DNA of 64,000 bases from Cellulosimicrobium arenosum (lineage in GTDB: Bacteria > Actinomycetota > Actinomycetes > Actinomycetales > Cellulomonadaceae). Below, in pieces: positions 15,389 through 23,667 of this stretch; position 1 is the stretch's first letter, and the number at the start of each line of letters is the position of its first letter. A model generated the notes under the pieces. That model was not told the DNA's origin and ran no database searches. It worked only from the letters and a program-made list of their open reading frames with translations. Made by a program: the position numbers and the translations under genes. The stretch lies in contig NZ_JACYHB010000007.1 of the NCBI RefSeq assembly GCF_014837295.1, positions 147,989 through 211,988 on the forward strand. Reading direction: 5' to 3'.

Positions 15389-16765
15389 TCACCCGATGAT
15401 CGGACGTTCCTCCGGGTAGCGAACGATACGGCGTCGGTCGCGCAGCGCGAGCGCGGCGGCGAACGTCATGGTCCCCGTGCGGCCGACGAACATGAGGACG
15501 ACCAGGACGTACTTCCCCGCGTCCGGGAGCGTGGGAGTGATCCCGGTGCTCAGCCCGACGGTCGCGAACGCGGAGATCGTCTCGAACAGCACGACGTCCA
15601 GGGACTCCCCGGTGATCTCGAGCAGCAGGAGGCTGGCGAGCAGCACGGCGCTCGCGCCGACGAACGTCACGGCGACGGCGAGGCGCAGGGTGTCACGGGG
15701 GATGCGCCGCCCGTAGACGTCCATGTCCCGGTCCCCGCGGGCCTCCGCGACGATCGCGAGGAGCATGACGGCGAGGGTCGTGACCTTGATGCCACCGGCG
15801 GTCGACGCCGAGCCGCCGCCGACGAACATCAGCGCGTCGGTGAGCAGCCAGCTCGCCTCGTGCATGCCGGCGGTGTCCACGGTCGAGAAGCCGCCCGAGC
15901 GCGGCATGACGCCGGCGAAGAGCGACGCGAGGATCTTCTCGTCGAACGGCAGGCCCGCGATCGTCTTCTGGTTCCCCCACTCGACCGCGCCGTAGAGCAG
16001 CGTCCCGATCCCCACGAGCGCGGCGCTCATGGTGAGCGTGATCTTGGTGTGCAGGCTCAGGCGCGAGACCCGGCGCCGGGTGCGCAGGACGTTGAGGATC
16101 ACGGGGAAGCCGAGGGAGCCGATGAAGACGCCGAGGATGATCGGCAGGCACAGCATCCAGTCACCCACGTACGGGGTCAGGCCCTCCGGCGTCGGGACGA
16201 AGCCCGCGTTGTTGAACGCGGAGATGCCGTAGAAGATCCCGTGCCAGGCGGCCTCCCCGACGGTCTCCTCGAGGACGAGGAACCGTGGGAAGAGCAGCAG
16301 CGCGATGAGGAGCTCGAGCGCCGTGGATGTGATGATGACGACCCGCACCAGGGAGCCGACCTCGCCGAGCCGCGTCGTCTTCGTCTCGGACGCCGTGAGG
16401 AGCTTCTGCGTGAGCCCGATCCGCCGCGAGACGGCCATCCCGAGGATCGACGCGAGCGTCATGATCCCCAGCCCGCCCACCTTGATGCCGATCAGGATGA
16501 CCACCTGGCCGTACGTGGACCAGTAGGTCCCCGTCGGCACGACCACGAGACCTGTGACGCACACGGCCGACGTCGCCGTGAACAGCGCGTCCACGAACGA
16601 GGCGGAGCGGCCGGAGGCCGTCGCCCACGGCGCGAGCAGCAGCGCCGTGAACAGCGCGACCACGGCGCCGAAGACGGTGACGGCGAGCCGTGCGGGCGAT
16701 TGACGGGCCAGCCGGTCGACGATCTCGCGTCCCCGGAACAGGCGACCGGTCACGCCCGCCGCCAT
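15389..16765 (-). CDS. trkH: TrkH/KtrB-type potassium transporter
   Basis: 458 aa from ATG at 16765, chosen because GGGAG lies 7 nt upstream; an in-frame start 25 codons earlier lacks this. Four M1-P-M2 repeats are visible, with selectivity-filter loops TSAVCVTGL, FNNAGF, PRSGGFSTVD and FATVGLSTG. A further loop, GGGSASTAGGIK, precedes the fourth repeat. It is the membrane pore for K+ uptake, gated by the TrkA subunit encoded just downstream. It is divergent from the deacetylase gene across a 177-nt gap that should hold both promoters. Confidence 0.92.
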   Translation of the reverse strand: MAAGVTGRLFRGREIVDRLARQSPARLAVTVFGAVVALFTALLLAPWATASGRSASFVDALFTATSAVCVTGLVVVPTGTYWSTYGQVVILIGIKVGGLGIMTLASILGMAVSRRIGLTQKLLTASETKTTRLGEVGSLVRVVIITSTALELLIALLLFPRFLVLEETVGEAAWHGIFYGISAFNNAGFVPTPEGLTPYVGDWMLCLPIILGVFIGSLGFPVILNVLRTRRRVSRLSLHTKITLTMSAALVGIGTLLYGAVEWGNQKTIAGLPFDEKILASLFAGVMPRSGGFSTVDTAGMHEASWLLTDALMFVGGGSASTAGGIKVTTLAVMLLAIVAEARGDRDMDVYGRRIPRDTLRLAVAVTFVGASAVLLASLLLLEITGESLDVVLFETISAFATVGLSTGITPTLPDAGKYVLVVLMFVGRTGTMTFAAALALRDRRRIVRYPEERPIIG

Positions 16766-16942
16766 CGGTGCTCCCTCGTCCGGCCTGCCACCACGAGCGC
16801 AACTCTGCCATGCGGTGCGGGGCGAGTCATGTCGCCCCACCGCGCCGGACGCGGCCGGCCGGTTCCGGCGGCGCCGGCCGCGGGCTCGTCCGCAGCGCGG
16901 TCGGGGCGCGCGACGCGTCGCCGTCGCGCGTTACCGTGGCGC

Positions 16943-18118
16943 ATGCCTTCGAGCTCGTGCGTCGCGTGGAGCCCGGACCTCCTGCGCTACGACTTCGGCC
17001 CGGGCCACCCGATGGCTCCCACGCGCCTCGACCTGACGATGGACCTGGTCACCGGGCTCGGCCTCCTCGAGGCCCCCGGAGTCCACGTCATGGCGCCCGT
17101 GCCCGTGCCCGACGACGTCCTCACCCTCGTCCACGACGCGGACTACGTGGCGGCCGTCCGCGCCGCGTCCGAGCACGGTGTCACCGATCCGGCGCGAGGT
17201 CTCGGCACGGAGGACGATCCCGTGTTCCCCGGGATGCACGACGCCGCGGCCCGGATCGTCGACGGCTCGTACCGCGCCGCGGGGCTGATCGCCGACGGGA
17301 CCGTGGACCACGCCGTCAACGTCGCCGGGGGGATGCACCACGCGAAGGCGGGCGCGGCGTCGGGCTTCTGCATCTACAACGACGCGGCCGTCGCGATCCA
17401 GCGTCTCCTGGACGACGGCGTGGAGCGCGTCGCGTACGTCGACCTCGACGCCCACCACGGCGACGGCGTCGAGAGCATCTTCTGGGACGACCCGCGCGTG
17501 CTCACCGTCTCGGTGCACCAGAGCGGGACGACGCTCTTCCCCGGCACGGGCAACGCGGTCGACGTCGGCGGGCTGCACGCGCCCGGCAGCGCGGTCAACG
17601 TCGCGCTCCCGCGTCGGGCGGACGGTGTGCGGTGGCTGCGGGCCGTCGATGCCGTCGTGCCGCACGTGCTGCGCGCGTTCCGGCCCGGCGTGCTGGTCAC
17701 CCAGCACGGGTGCGACGCGCACGGCGACGACCCGTTGTCCGACCTCGACGTGTCCGTCGCCGCGCAGCACACCGCCGCGACGCGCATGCACGACCTCGCG
17801 CACGAGCTCACCGACGGCCGCTGGCTCGCGCTCGGGGGCGGCGGGTACGCCGTGGCGCGCGTCGTGCCGCTCGTCTGGGCGGCGGTCGTGGGCGAGGTGG
17901 TGCACGCGCCCGTCGCGCCGGGACAGCCGCTCCCGGAGCGGTGGCGGCAGCGGGTGCTCGACGTCGCGGGCGTCCTCCCGCCCGAGGCGTTCGACGCGCT
18001 CGTGGAGCCGCGACCGTGGAGCGACGGGTTCGACCCGGCCGACGACGTCGACCGTGCCGTCATGTCGACCCGGCGGGCGGTCTTCCCCCACCTGGGCCTC
18101 GACCCGCACCACGACTGA
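16943..18118 (+). CDS. acuC: AcuC-type histone deacetylase family protein
   Basis: 391 aa. The open frame extends far upstream, but homology-like sequence begins at MPSSSCVAWSPDLLRYDFG, so ATG 16943 is chosen. It carries the zinc-dependent class I/II deacetylase signatures: the HH pair in GGMHHAKAG (132-133), DLDAHHGDG (167-175) with metal ligands Asp and His, and later QHGCDAH and GGGGYA. In Bacillus AcuC deacetylates acetyl-CoA synthetase. Here no acsA or acuA is adjacent, so the substrate is open. Confidence 0.88.
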   Translation: MPSSSCVAWSPDLLRYDFGPGHPMAPTRLDLTMDLVTGLGLLEAPGVHVMAPVPVPDDVLTLVHDADYVAAVRAASEHGVTDPARGLGTEDDPVFPGMHDAAARIVDGSYRAAGLIADGTVDHAVNVAGGMHHAKAGAASGFCIYNDAAVAIQRLLDDGVERVAYVDLDAHHGDGVESIFWDDPRVLTVSVHQSGTTLFPGTGNAVDVGGLHAPGSAVNVALPRRADGVRWLRAVDAVVPHVLRAFRPGVLVTQHGCDAHGDDPLSDLDVSVAAQHTAATRMHDLAHELTDGRWLALGGGGYAVARVVPLVWAAVVGEVVHAPVAPGQPLPERWRQRVLDVAGVLPPEAFDALVEPRPWSDGFDPADDVDRAVMSTRRAVFPHLGLDPHHD

Positions 18119-18162
18119 TCCCGACCGAGGCCGCGGGCGGCCGGCACCGGCCCGACGACGCG

Positions 18163-18192
18163 TTCTGCGCGGCCCCTCGGAGCGGGTAAGGT
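18163..18192 (+). promoter_or_regulatory. candidate promoter of the bS22 gene
   Basis: A -35-like TTCTGC at 18163-18168 and a -10-like TAAGGT at 18187-18192 are 18 nt apart, and the start codon lies about 80 nt downstream. It is the only good -10 match in the gap. Assignment is by eye. Confidence 0.35.
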
Positions 18193-18273
18193 AGGGGGCG
18201 GATTTCTCTTGTGTTGGTCGGCGTGTCCTGACCGACCGCCACCATCACCATCCGACGAGCATTGCGAGGACCC

Positions 18274-18372
18274 ATGGGCTCCGTCATCAAGAAGCGCCGC
18301 AAGCGTATGGCGAAGAAGAAGCACCGCAAGCTGCTTCGCAAGACGCGTCACCAGCGCCGCAACAAGAAGTGA
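18274..18372 (+). CDS. small ribosomal protein bS22 (AURKAIP1/COX24 domain)
   Basis: 32 aa, too short for many gene finders. ATG 18274 is preceded by GAGGA at 18266-18270. The peptide is almost wholly Lys/Arg/His ([19 protein letters not shown], then [13 protein letters not shown]). That is the signature of the actinobacterial AURKAIP1/COX24-type protein, identified as bS22 in mycobacterial 30S subunits. It stands alone between two unrelated genes, with its own candidate promoter and a terminator. In mycobacteria it lies in the same wider neighbourhood as a SerB-like HAD and a glutaredoxin gene, as here. Confidence 0.93.
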   Translation: MGSVIKKRRKRMAKKKHRKLLRKTRHQRRNKK

Positions 18373-18406
18373 CGTCCCGCGCGTCCTGACGCGCGCGACA
18401 CCCGTA

Positions 18407-18441
18407 CGAGCCCGGCACCCCGCGAGGGGTGGCCGGGCTCG
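18407..18441. terminator. bidirectional stem-loop between bS22 and the GNAT gene
   Basis: A 9-bp outer stem (18407-18415 with 18433-18441) is extended by an inner C-run/G-run pairing with one bulge. It lies between converging stop codons and can serve both strands. Confidence 0.65.
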
Positions 18442-18447
18442 CTGCGT

Positions 18448-18978
18448 CTACCGCTCGGAGCCGGCGTCGGGTCGCACCGTCGTGCCCGTGCGCACGGGGA
18501 GGTCCTTCTCGAACGCCTCGTCCGTCTCCGAGGTCTGGTGCTCGCCGTCGTGGTCGACATAGGTGTAGGTCGTGGTGGTGAGGCGACCGGTGCCGACGTA
18601 CCCGAGCCGCTCGTAGAGTCGGCGCGCGCCCGGGTTGTCGATGGCGACGCCGAGCGCGAGCCGGCCGTACGGCAGGCAGAGCTGCTCCGCGAACGTGACG
18701 ACGGCGCTCCCCACCCCGCGGCCACGGGCCTCGGGTTCCACCTGGAGATTTCGCAGCTCGGGCGGGTCGCTGATCACCACCTCGGCCGTCGCGACAGGAC
18801 GTCCGCCGAGCCATGCGGCGACGTGGTGGGAACGCCCCTCTCGCTGACGAGCGAAGGCTCGGACCGCGATGTCCGCGCCCGGCGCCTCCCTCGCCGCGAG
18901 CGCCTGCACGTCCGCGGCTGTGACGGTCCCGACCACGAGACCGGTGGCGCGCGACGGATGCTCCTCGGGCACGGGCAT
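18448..18978 (-). CDS. GNAT family N-acetyltransferase
   Basis: 176 aa from ATG 18978; longer in-frame starts would run into the upstream phosphatase gene and give low-complexity Arg/Pro sequence. The GNAT core is clear: LQVEPEARGRGVGSAVV is the acetyl-CoA-binding motif A (R/Q-x-x-G-x-G/A), and NPGARRLYERLGYVGTG is motif B. The gene lies 11 nt after the HAD phosphatase on the same strand, likely in one transcript. Substrate unknown. Confidence 0.82.
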   Translation of the reverse strand: MPVPEEHPSRATGLVVGTVTAADVQALAAREAPGADIAVRAFARQREGRSHHVAAWLGGRPVATAEVVISDPPELRNLQVEPEARGRGVGSAVVTFAEQLCLPYGRLALGVAIDNPGARRLYERLGYVGTGRLTTTTYTYVDHDGEHQTSETDEAFEKDLPVRTGTTVRPDAGSER

Positions 18979-18989
18979 GTCGTCCAGCC

Positions 18990-19808
18990 TCAGAGGCGGG
19001 AGATCCGCCGGTCGACGGCACGGCGCACGGAGCGCAGGACGAGCGCCCCGGCCCAGGCTGCGCCCGCCCAGCTCGCGGTGCGGACGCTGCTGCGGGCGAC
19101 GCGGCGGCGCCGGCCGCGGAACTCGCGGATGGGCCACCCGACGTCCTGCGCGTGGCGGCGCAGCCTGGCGTCGGGGTTGATCGGGCACGGGTGCCCGACC
19201 TCCTGCATCATCGTCACGTCGTTGAGCGAGTCGCCGTAGGCGTAGGACGCGTCGAGGTCGATGCCCTCGCGCTCGGCGAGCTCCCGGACCCCGGCGGCCT
19301 TGGCGCGACCGTGCATCATGTCGCCGACGAGCCGGCCCGTGTAGTAGCCGCCCTCGTGCTCGGCGATCGTGCCCAGCGCGCCGGTGGTGCCGAGGCGGCG
19401 GGCGATGAGGTCCCCGATCTCGACGGGGGTCGCGGACACGAGCCAGACCTGGTTCCCGGCGGCGAGGTGCTCGTCGATGAGCCGGCGCGTCCCCGGGTAG
19501 ATGCGCAGCGAGAGGACGGTGTCGTAGACCTCCTCGCCGATCGCCGTGACCTCCGCGACCGAGCGCCCCGCGATGAGCGAGAGCGCGCGCGAACGGATCC
19601 GGTCGATCTGGGCCTTGCTCTCGCCGAGCAGCAGGTACCGCGTCTGGTGCACGGCGAACCGGACGAGGTCGGCCGTGGAGAAGAACTCCCGCTGGTACAG
19701 CGCCCGCGCGAGGTGGAACGCGGACGCGCCGCGGATGACGGTGTTGTCGACGTCGAAGAACGCCGCCGTGCGGCGGGCGGGCACCTCCGGCCCGGGTGAC
19801 GTCGGCAT
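18990..19808 (-). CDS. HAD-IB (SerB-like) phosphatase with C-terminal membrane segment
   Basis: 272 aa from ATG 19808. Motif I is FFDVDNT with nucleophile Asp19 and Asp21. VSATP gives motif II and GDSLND gives motif IV, which is the phosphoserine phosphatase-like HAD-IB pattern. A basic stretch (GRRRRVARSS) and a weakly hydrophobic Ala/Gly/Trp segment near the C-terminus suggest membrane association. Relatives in actinobacteria include SerB1/SerB2-like and lipid-phosphate enzymes, so phosphoserine is not assured. Divergent from the glutaredoxin-like gene with a 35-nt gap; the GNAT gene follows it. Confidence 0.85.
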   Translation of the reverse strand: MPTSPGPEVPARRTAAFFDVDNTVIRGASAFHLARALYQREFFSTADLVRFAVHQTRYLLLGESKAQIDRIRSRALSLIAGRSVAEVTAIGEEVYDTVLSLRIYPGTRRLIDEHLAAGNQVWLVSATPVEIGDLIARRLGTTGALGTIAEHEGGYYTGRLVGDMMHGRAKAAGVRELAEREGIDLDASYAYGDSLNDVTMMQEVGHPCPINPDARLRRHAQDVGWPIREFRGRRRRVARSSVRTASWAGAAWAGALVLRSVRRAVDRRISRL

Positions 19809-19843
19809 GCTGTCCACTCTAGCCGCGCCCGTAGCCTGGGGAC

Positions 19844-20152
19844 ATGAGCACTCCACCCCCAGCGAGCACCGGGCACGGCACCGCGCGCGTCCTGCTGTAC
19901 GGGCGGCCCGGCTGCCACCTGTGCGACGACGCGCGGGCCGTCGTCGGGCAGGTGTGCGACGAGGCCGGGCAGCCCTGGGCCGAGATCGATCTCGACGCGC
20001 CGACCACGGACCCCGCGCTCCGCGCCGAGTACGGCGACTACGTCCCCGTGGTGACGGTGGACGGCGTGCAGCAGGGGTTCTGGCGCGTCGACGCGCGACG
20101 GCTCGCCCGCGCGGTGGGACGGATTTCGGACCGGGGCCCCGACCTGGGATGA
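19844..20152 (+). CDS. glutaredoxin-like thiol-disulfide protein
   Basis: 102 aa. ATG 19844. After a short Pro-rich lead comes VLLYGRPGCHLCDDA with the redox pair Cys24/Cys27 (CHLC), then YVPVVTVDG containing the cis-Pro typical of thioredoxin folds. This small DUF836-type glutaredoxin is often found just before rex or hemA in actinobacteria, as here (57 nt before rex). Confidence 0.88.
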   Translation: MSTPPPASTGHGTARVLLYGRPGCHLCDDARAVVGQVCDEAGQPWAEIDLDAPTTDPALRAEYGDYVPVVTVDGVQQGFWRVDARRLARAVGRISDRGPDLG

Positions 20153-20209
20153 TCGGGTCGACGAGGAGCGACCGTCGACGACGACGGTCCCGGACGACGG
20201 TGGTGACGG

Positions 20210-20887
20210 GTGGCAGAGCAGATCATCGGCGAGGTGACGGTCCCAGGGATCCCGGTCGCGACCGTGGCGCGGCTCCCGTCCTACCTGCGGGCGCTGCGTG
20301 ACCTGGTGGCCCGCGGCGTGGAGAAGACGTCGTCGGTCGAGCTCGCGGAGCTCTCCGGCGTCGGGCCCGCGCAGCTGCGCAAGGACCTGTCGTTCCTCGG
20401 TTCGTTCGGCACGCGCGGGGTCGGGTACGACGTCGGCTCGCTCGCGCAGTACATCGCCGATGCCCTCGGCCTGGCCGACGAGCACCGCATCGCGATCGTC
20501 GGGATCGGGAGCCTGGGGCACGCGCTCGCGAACTACTCGGGCTACTCCCAGCGCGGCTTCCACCTCGCGGCGCTGCTGGATGCGTCGCCGGACGTCGTGG
20601 GCCGGGACGTCGCGGGCATCGTCGTCGAGCACGTGGACGCGCTCGAGGACGTCGTCGCGCGCGAGGGCGTGAGCATCGTCGTGCTCGCGACCCCGGCCGC
20701 GCACGCCCAGGCCGTGGCCACCCGCGTGGTCGCCGCGGGCGTCAAGGAGATCCTCAACTTCGCGCCCCGGGCGCTGCAGGTGCCGACCGACGTGGACGTG
20801 CGCGGCGTCGACGTGGGCAGCGAGCTGCAGATCCTCGCGTTCCACTCGCAGGCCCGCGCCCTGGCCGAGGCGAGCGCGCAGAGCTGA
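20210..20887 (+). CDS. rex: redox-sensing transcriptional repressor Rex
   Basis: 225 aa. GTG start at 20210; the ribosome site is weak (GACGGTGG). The N-terminal winged helix spans about 15-80 (AQLRKDLSFLGSFGTRGVGY, the Rex DNA-recognition region). A Rossmann domain with VGIGSLGHALA (about 96-106) binds NADH/NAD+, and the C-terminal helix swaps between subunits. Rex senses a high NADH/NAD+ ratio and releases its operators, derepressing respiratory genes. A near-perfect Rex operator lies in this window at 44128-44145 before menJ-nuo. No such site lies in the 57-nt gap before rex itself. Unlike in Streptomyces, hemACD does not follow. Confidence 0.95.
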   Translation: MAEQIIGEVTVPGIPVATVARLPSYLRALRDLVARGVEKTSSVELAELSGVGPAQLRKDLSFLGSFGTRGVGYDVGSLAQYIADALGLADEHRIAIVGIGSLGHALANYSGYSQRGFHLAALLDASPDVVGRDVAGIVVEHVDALEDVVAREGVSIVVLATPAAHAQAVATRVVAAGVKEILNFAPRALQVPTDVDVRGVDVGSELQILAFHSQARALAEASAQS

Positions 20888-20905
20888 CGGGCAGGGGCCG
20901 GACGC

Positions 20906-20942
20906 ACGACGACCCGCCCGGCAGCGCCGGACGGGTCGTCGT
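20906..20942. terminator. bidirectional terminator between rex and yceI
   Basis: A 17-bp stem with one mismatch (20906-20922 with 20926-20942) closes a 3-nt loop between two converging genes. Confidence 0.75.
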
Positions 20943-20966
20943 CGGTCCCGCTGACGCGGAGCGGGC

Positions 20967-21518
20967 TCAGCCCTGCTTGATGGTCGACACGTCGAGCGTG
21001 ATCGTGACCTTGTCGCCCACGAGGACGCCACCGGTCTCGAGCGCGGCGTTCCAGGTGATGCCGAACTCCTTGCGGGAGATCTGCGTGGTGGCCTCGAACC
21101 CGGCGCGCGGGTTGCCGAACGGGTCGGTCGCGGTGCCGGCGAACTCGGTCGCGAGCTCGACGGGCTTGGTCACGCCGTTGATCGTGAGGTCGCCCGCGAC
21201 CACGTAGTCGTCGCCGTCGTTGGTGATCGACGTCGAGGAGAACGACCAGGTCGACCTGTTCTCGGCGTCCCAGAAGTCGGCGCTGCGCAGGTGGTTGTCG
21301 CGGTTCTCGTCGCCCGTGCTGACGGAGGCGGCGTCGAGCTGGGCCGTGACGGACGTCGACTCGAGGTCCTCGCCGACGGTGATCGAGCCGTCGGTGATCG
21401 CGAGCGTCCCGCGCACCTTCGAGATGCCGGCGTGGCGGACCGTGAAGGCGGCCTGCGAGTGCGAGGCGTCGATGGCGTAGGTGCCGGTGGACAGTCCGGC
21501 GGGCAGCGGCGTGGCCAT
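20967..21518 (-). CDS. YceI family protein (isoprenoid-binding lipocalin-like fold)
   Basis: 183 aa. ATG 21518 with AAGGAG 6 nt upstream. The full YceI domain is visible: IDASHSQAAFTVRHAG at the N-terminus, LRSADFWDAENR in the middle, LTINGVTKPVELATEF, and a VGDKVTITLDV end. There is no signal peptide, so this copy should be cytoplasmic. YceI proteins bind polyisoprenoid or amphipathic ligands in a beta-barrel. It is divergently paired with a MarR gene, and a palindrome in the 101-nt gap between them sits close to its ribosome binding site. Confidence 0.92.
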   Translation of the reverse strand: MATPLPAGLSTGTYAIDASHSQAAFTVRHAGISKVRGTLAITDGSITVGEDLESTSVTAQLDAASVSTGDENRDNHLRSADFWDAENRSTWSFSSTSITNDGDDYVVAGDLTINGVTKPVELATEFAGTATDPFGNPRAGFEATTQISRKEFGITWNAALETGGVLVGDKVTITLDVSTIKQG

Positions 21519-21540
21519 GGGTGCTCCTTGGGTCGTGGTA

Positions 21541-21554
21541 GTTGAAGGTTCAAC
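21541..21554. promoter_or_regulatory. MarR-type operator between yceI and marR
   Basis: GTTGAA-GG-TTCAAC has two perfect 6-bp arms around a 2-nt centre, and lies 23 nt from the yceI start. A second small palindrome, GGGCGT-GA-ACGCCC, lies at 21564-21577. Both sit in the shared divergent gap, as expected for a MarR that represses its neighbour and itself. Confidence 0.6.
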
Positions 21555-21619
21555 CGGGTACGAGGGCGTGAACGCCCGACGTGCGTCGGCTATTCCCGCC
21601 AGGTGGGAGAATCGAGTCG

Positions 21620-22132
21620 ATGCCCCAGGACGAACCCGCCGGCCGCACCGGCCGCACCGACCACGACGAGCAGCCCCGCTGGCTCGACGCCGAGCAGCAG
21701 CGGCTGTGGCGCGCCTACCTGGACGGGAGCGTGCGCTTCGTCGACGCGATGACCCGCGAGCACGACGAGCAGTCCGAGGTCTCGCTCTACGAGTACGAGC
21801 TGCTCGTGCGCCTGTCCGAGAGCCCCGACGGCGCGCTGCGCATGTCGGCGCTCGCGGACGGCCTGGCGCAGTCGCGCAGCAGGGTCACCCACACGGTCGC
21901 GCGGATGGAGACCCGGGGGCTCGTGCGCCGCTCGGCGACCGCGGACGACCGCCGTGGCGTCCTGTGCACCCTGACCGACGAGGGACGGCGCACGCTCGTG
22001 GTCGCCGCGCCCACGCACGTCGCCGCCGTGCGGCGCTACCTGGTCGACGTCCTCACCCCGGAGCAGTTCCGCGCGCTCGGCGAGGCGATGGCGGCGGTCG
22101 CCGCGGCGTGCCGGGAGGCCCGTCCCTCCTGA
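21620..22132 (+). CDS. MarR family transcriptional regulator
   Basis: 170 aa from ATG 21620 (GGGAG upstream at 21605-21609). A winged helix-turn-helix is seen in LRMSALADGLAQSRSRVTH with the wing ATADDRRGVLCTLTDEGRR, the DxR signature of MarR proteins. Long helices before and after it should form the dimer. It is divergent from yceI with a palindromic site between them, so it most likely represses yceI and itself. The ligand is unknown. Confidence 0.92.
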   Translation: MPQDEPAGRTGRTDHDEQPRWLDAEQQRLWRAYLDGSVRFVDAMTREHDEQSEVSLYEYELLVRLSESPDGALRMSALADGLAQSRSRVTHTVARMETRGLVRRSATADDRRGVLCTLTDEGRRTLVVAAPTHVAAVRRYLVDVLTPEQFRALGEAMAAVAAACREARPS

Positions 22133-22192
22133 CCCTCCTCGGGTGCCGCACCCCGGACGGGCGGACCCCGGAAGTTTGGGACACTGGTGCCC

Positions 22193-22864
22193 ATGGTCTC
22201 CACCACCGTCCACCTCCTGCGCCACGGCGAGGTCCACAACCCCGGCGGCGTCCTGTACGGGCGCATCCCGGGCTACCACCTGTCCGAGCGCGGGCACGAG
22301 ATGGCGCGGCGCGTGGCCGCGCACCTCGCGGGCGAGCCCGGGCCCGACGGCACGAGCAGGCCCCGCGCCGACCTGGCCCTGCTCGTCGCGTCGCCGCTGC
22401 AGCGCGCGCAGGAGACGGCGGCCCCGTCGTCCGAGGCGTTCGGCCTCGAGATCACCACGGACGACCGCGTCATCGAGGCGGCCAACCACTTCGAGGGCCT
22501 GACCTTCGGCGTCGGCGACGGCTCGCTGCGGCACCCGAAGCACTGGCCGTACCTGTGGAACCCCCTCCGCCCGTCCTGGGGCGAGCCGTACGTCGAGCAG
22601 GTCGCGCGCATGCGTGCCGCCGTCGCGGACGCCAGGGACCGGGCCGCGGGTCATGAGGCGCTGATCGTCAGCCACCAGCTGCCCGTGTGGCTCACGCGCC
22701 TCGCCTTCGAGAACCGTCGCCTGTGGCACGACCCGCGCAAGCGTCAGTGCTCGCTCGCGTCCCTCACGTCGCTGCGGTTCGAGGACGACGCGCTCGCCGC
22801 GATCCACTACAGCGAGCCCGTCGCCGACCTCCTGCCGGGGGCCGCGACCACGCCCGGAGCGTGA
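22193..22864 (+). CDS. histidine phosphatase (phosphoglycerate mutase-like) at the head of the cytochrome c assembly genes
   Basis: 223 aa from ATG 22193; GTG 22187 is possible too, and the ribosome site is poor for both. The catalytic motif LLRHGE (His11) opens the protein, and a second histidine is found in LIVSHQLP. An acidic/basic active-site pocket is supplied by SPLQRAQET. The same kind of gene precedes ResA/CcdA/ResB/CcsB in mycobacteria (Rv0525-Rv0529), so its position is conserved though its substrate is unknown. Confidence 0.85.
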   Translation: MVSTTVHLLRHGEVHNPGGVLYGRIPGYHLSERGHEMARRVAAHLAGEPGPDGTSRPRADLALLVASPLQRAQETAAPSSEAFGLEITTDDRVIEAANHFEGLTFGVGDGSLRHPKHWPYLWNPLRPSWGEPYVEQVARMRAAVADARDRAAGHEALIVSHQLPVWLTRLAFENRRLWHDPRKRQCSLASLTSLRFEDDALAAIHYSEPVADLLPGAATTPGA

Positions 22865-22959
22865 CGTTCGTCATGTCTGGTGCCGCCACGCCGCCCGCAG
22901 GGGAGTTCTCCCAGGTGGCGTCCAGCCTGCGCGGGCAGTGTGCGACCCGTGATGCAGTC

Positions 22960-23667
22960 GTGACGCACCCGTGCCCCGACGCGCCCCGCGGGGTGCGCGC
23001 GCCGCGTCGTGCCCGTCGTGCCCGTCGTGCTGGTCGTCGCCCGGCCCGACCGGTCGGGCTCGTCGTGGCCGGCCTCGCGGTGTCGACGCTGCTCGCCGCC
23101 TGCACGGCCGAGTCGGGTGCGACCGCCACGGACGTCGTCGGGCAGGGGTACGTCTCGGGCGACGGGTCGGTCCGCACCTGGGAGCCCGACGACCGCGGCG
23201 ACCCCGTCGTCCTCACCGGCACGGACTACGAGGGCGAGGACGTCGATACGAGCGACTGGACCGGTGAGGTCGTCGTGCTCAACACCTGGTACGCCGCGTG
23301 CGCGCCGTGCCGGGCCGAGGCGCCGGACCTCGTGGCCCTCGCGAACGACCGCGCCGACGACGGCGTCCACGTCCTCGGCATCAACACGACCGACGAGGCC
23401 GGCGCGGCGCTCGCGTTCCAGCGCACGTTCGAGATCCCGTACCCCTCGATCGACGACCGCAGCGGCGAGGTCGTCGCCACGCTGTCCGGGACCGTCCCGC
23501 TGCAGGCGGTGCCCTCGACCGTCGTGCTCGACGCCGAGGGCCGCGTCGCGGCGCGTGTCATCGGCCTGGCCGAGGGGTCCACGCTCGACGCGCTCGTCGG
23601 CGACGTGCTCGCCGAGGGCGGCGCACCCGCCGACGGCGACGACACCGCCGACGACGCGGCCGGGTGA
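22960..23667 (+). CDS. TlpA/ResA-like thiol-disulfide lipoprotein
   Basis: 235 aa if GTG 22960 is used. ATG 22873 would add a 29-residue segment, and neither start has a good ribosome site. A basic lead and hydrophobic stretch end in a lipobox (STLLAAC), so the mature protein is lipid-anchored outside the membrane. The thioredoxin domain has [11 protein letters not shown] (CxxC = CAPC) and cis-Pro VPSTVV. ResA-type proteins reduce apocytochrome c haem-binding cysteines, taking electrons from CcdA, encoded next. The stop codon overlaps the ccdA start. Confidence 0.88.
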   Translation: MTHPCPDAPRGVRAPRRARRARRAGRRPARPVGLVVAGLAVSTLLAACTAESGATATDVVGQGYVSGDGSVRTWEPDDRGDPVVLTGTDYEGEDVDTSDWTGEVVVLNTWYAACAPCRAEAPDLVALANDRADDGVHVLGINTTDEAGAALAFQRTFEIPYPSIDDRSGEVVATLSGTVPLQAVPSTVVLDAEGRVAARVIGLAEGSTLDALVGDVLAEGGAPADGDDTADDAAG

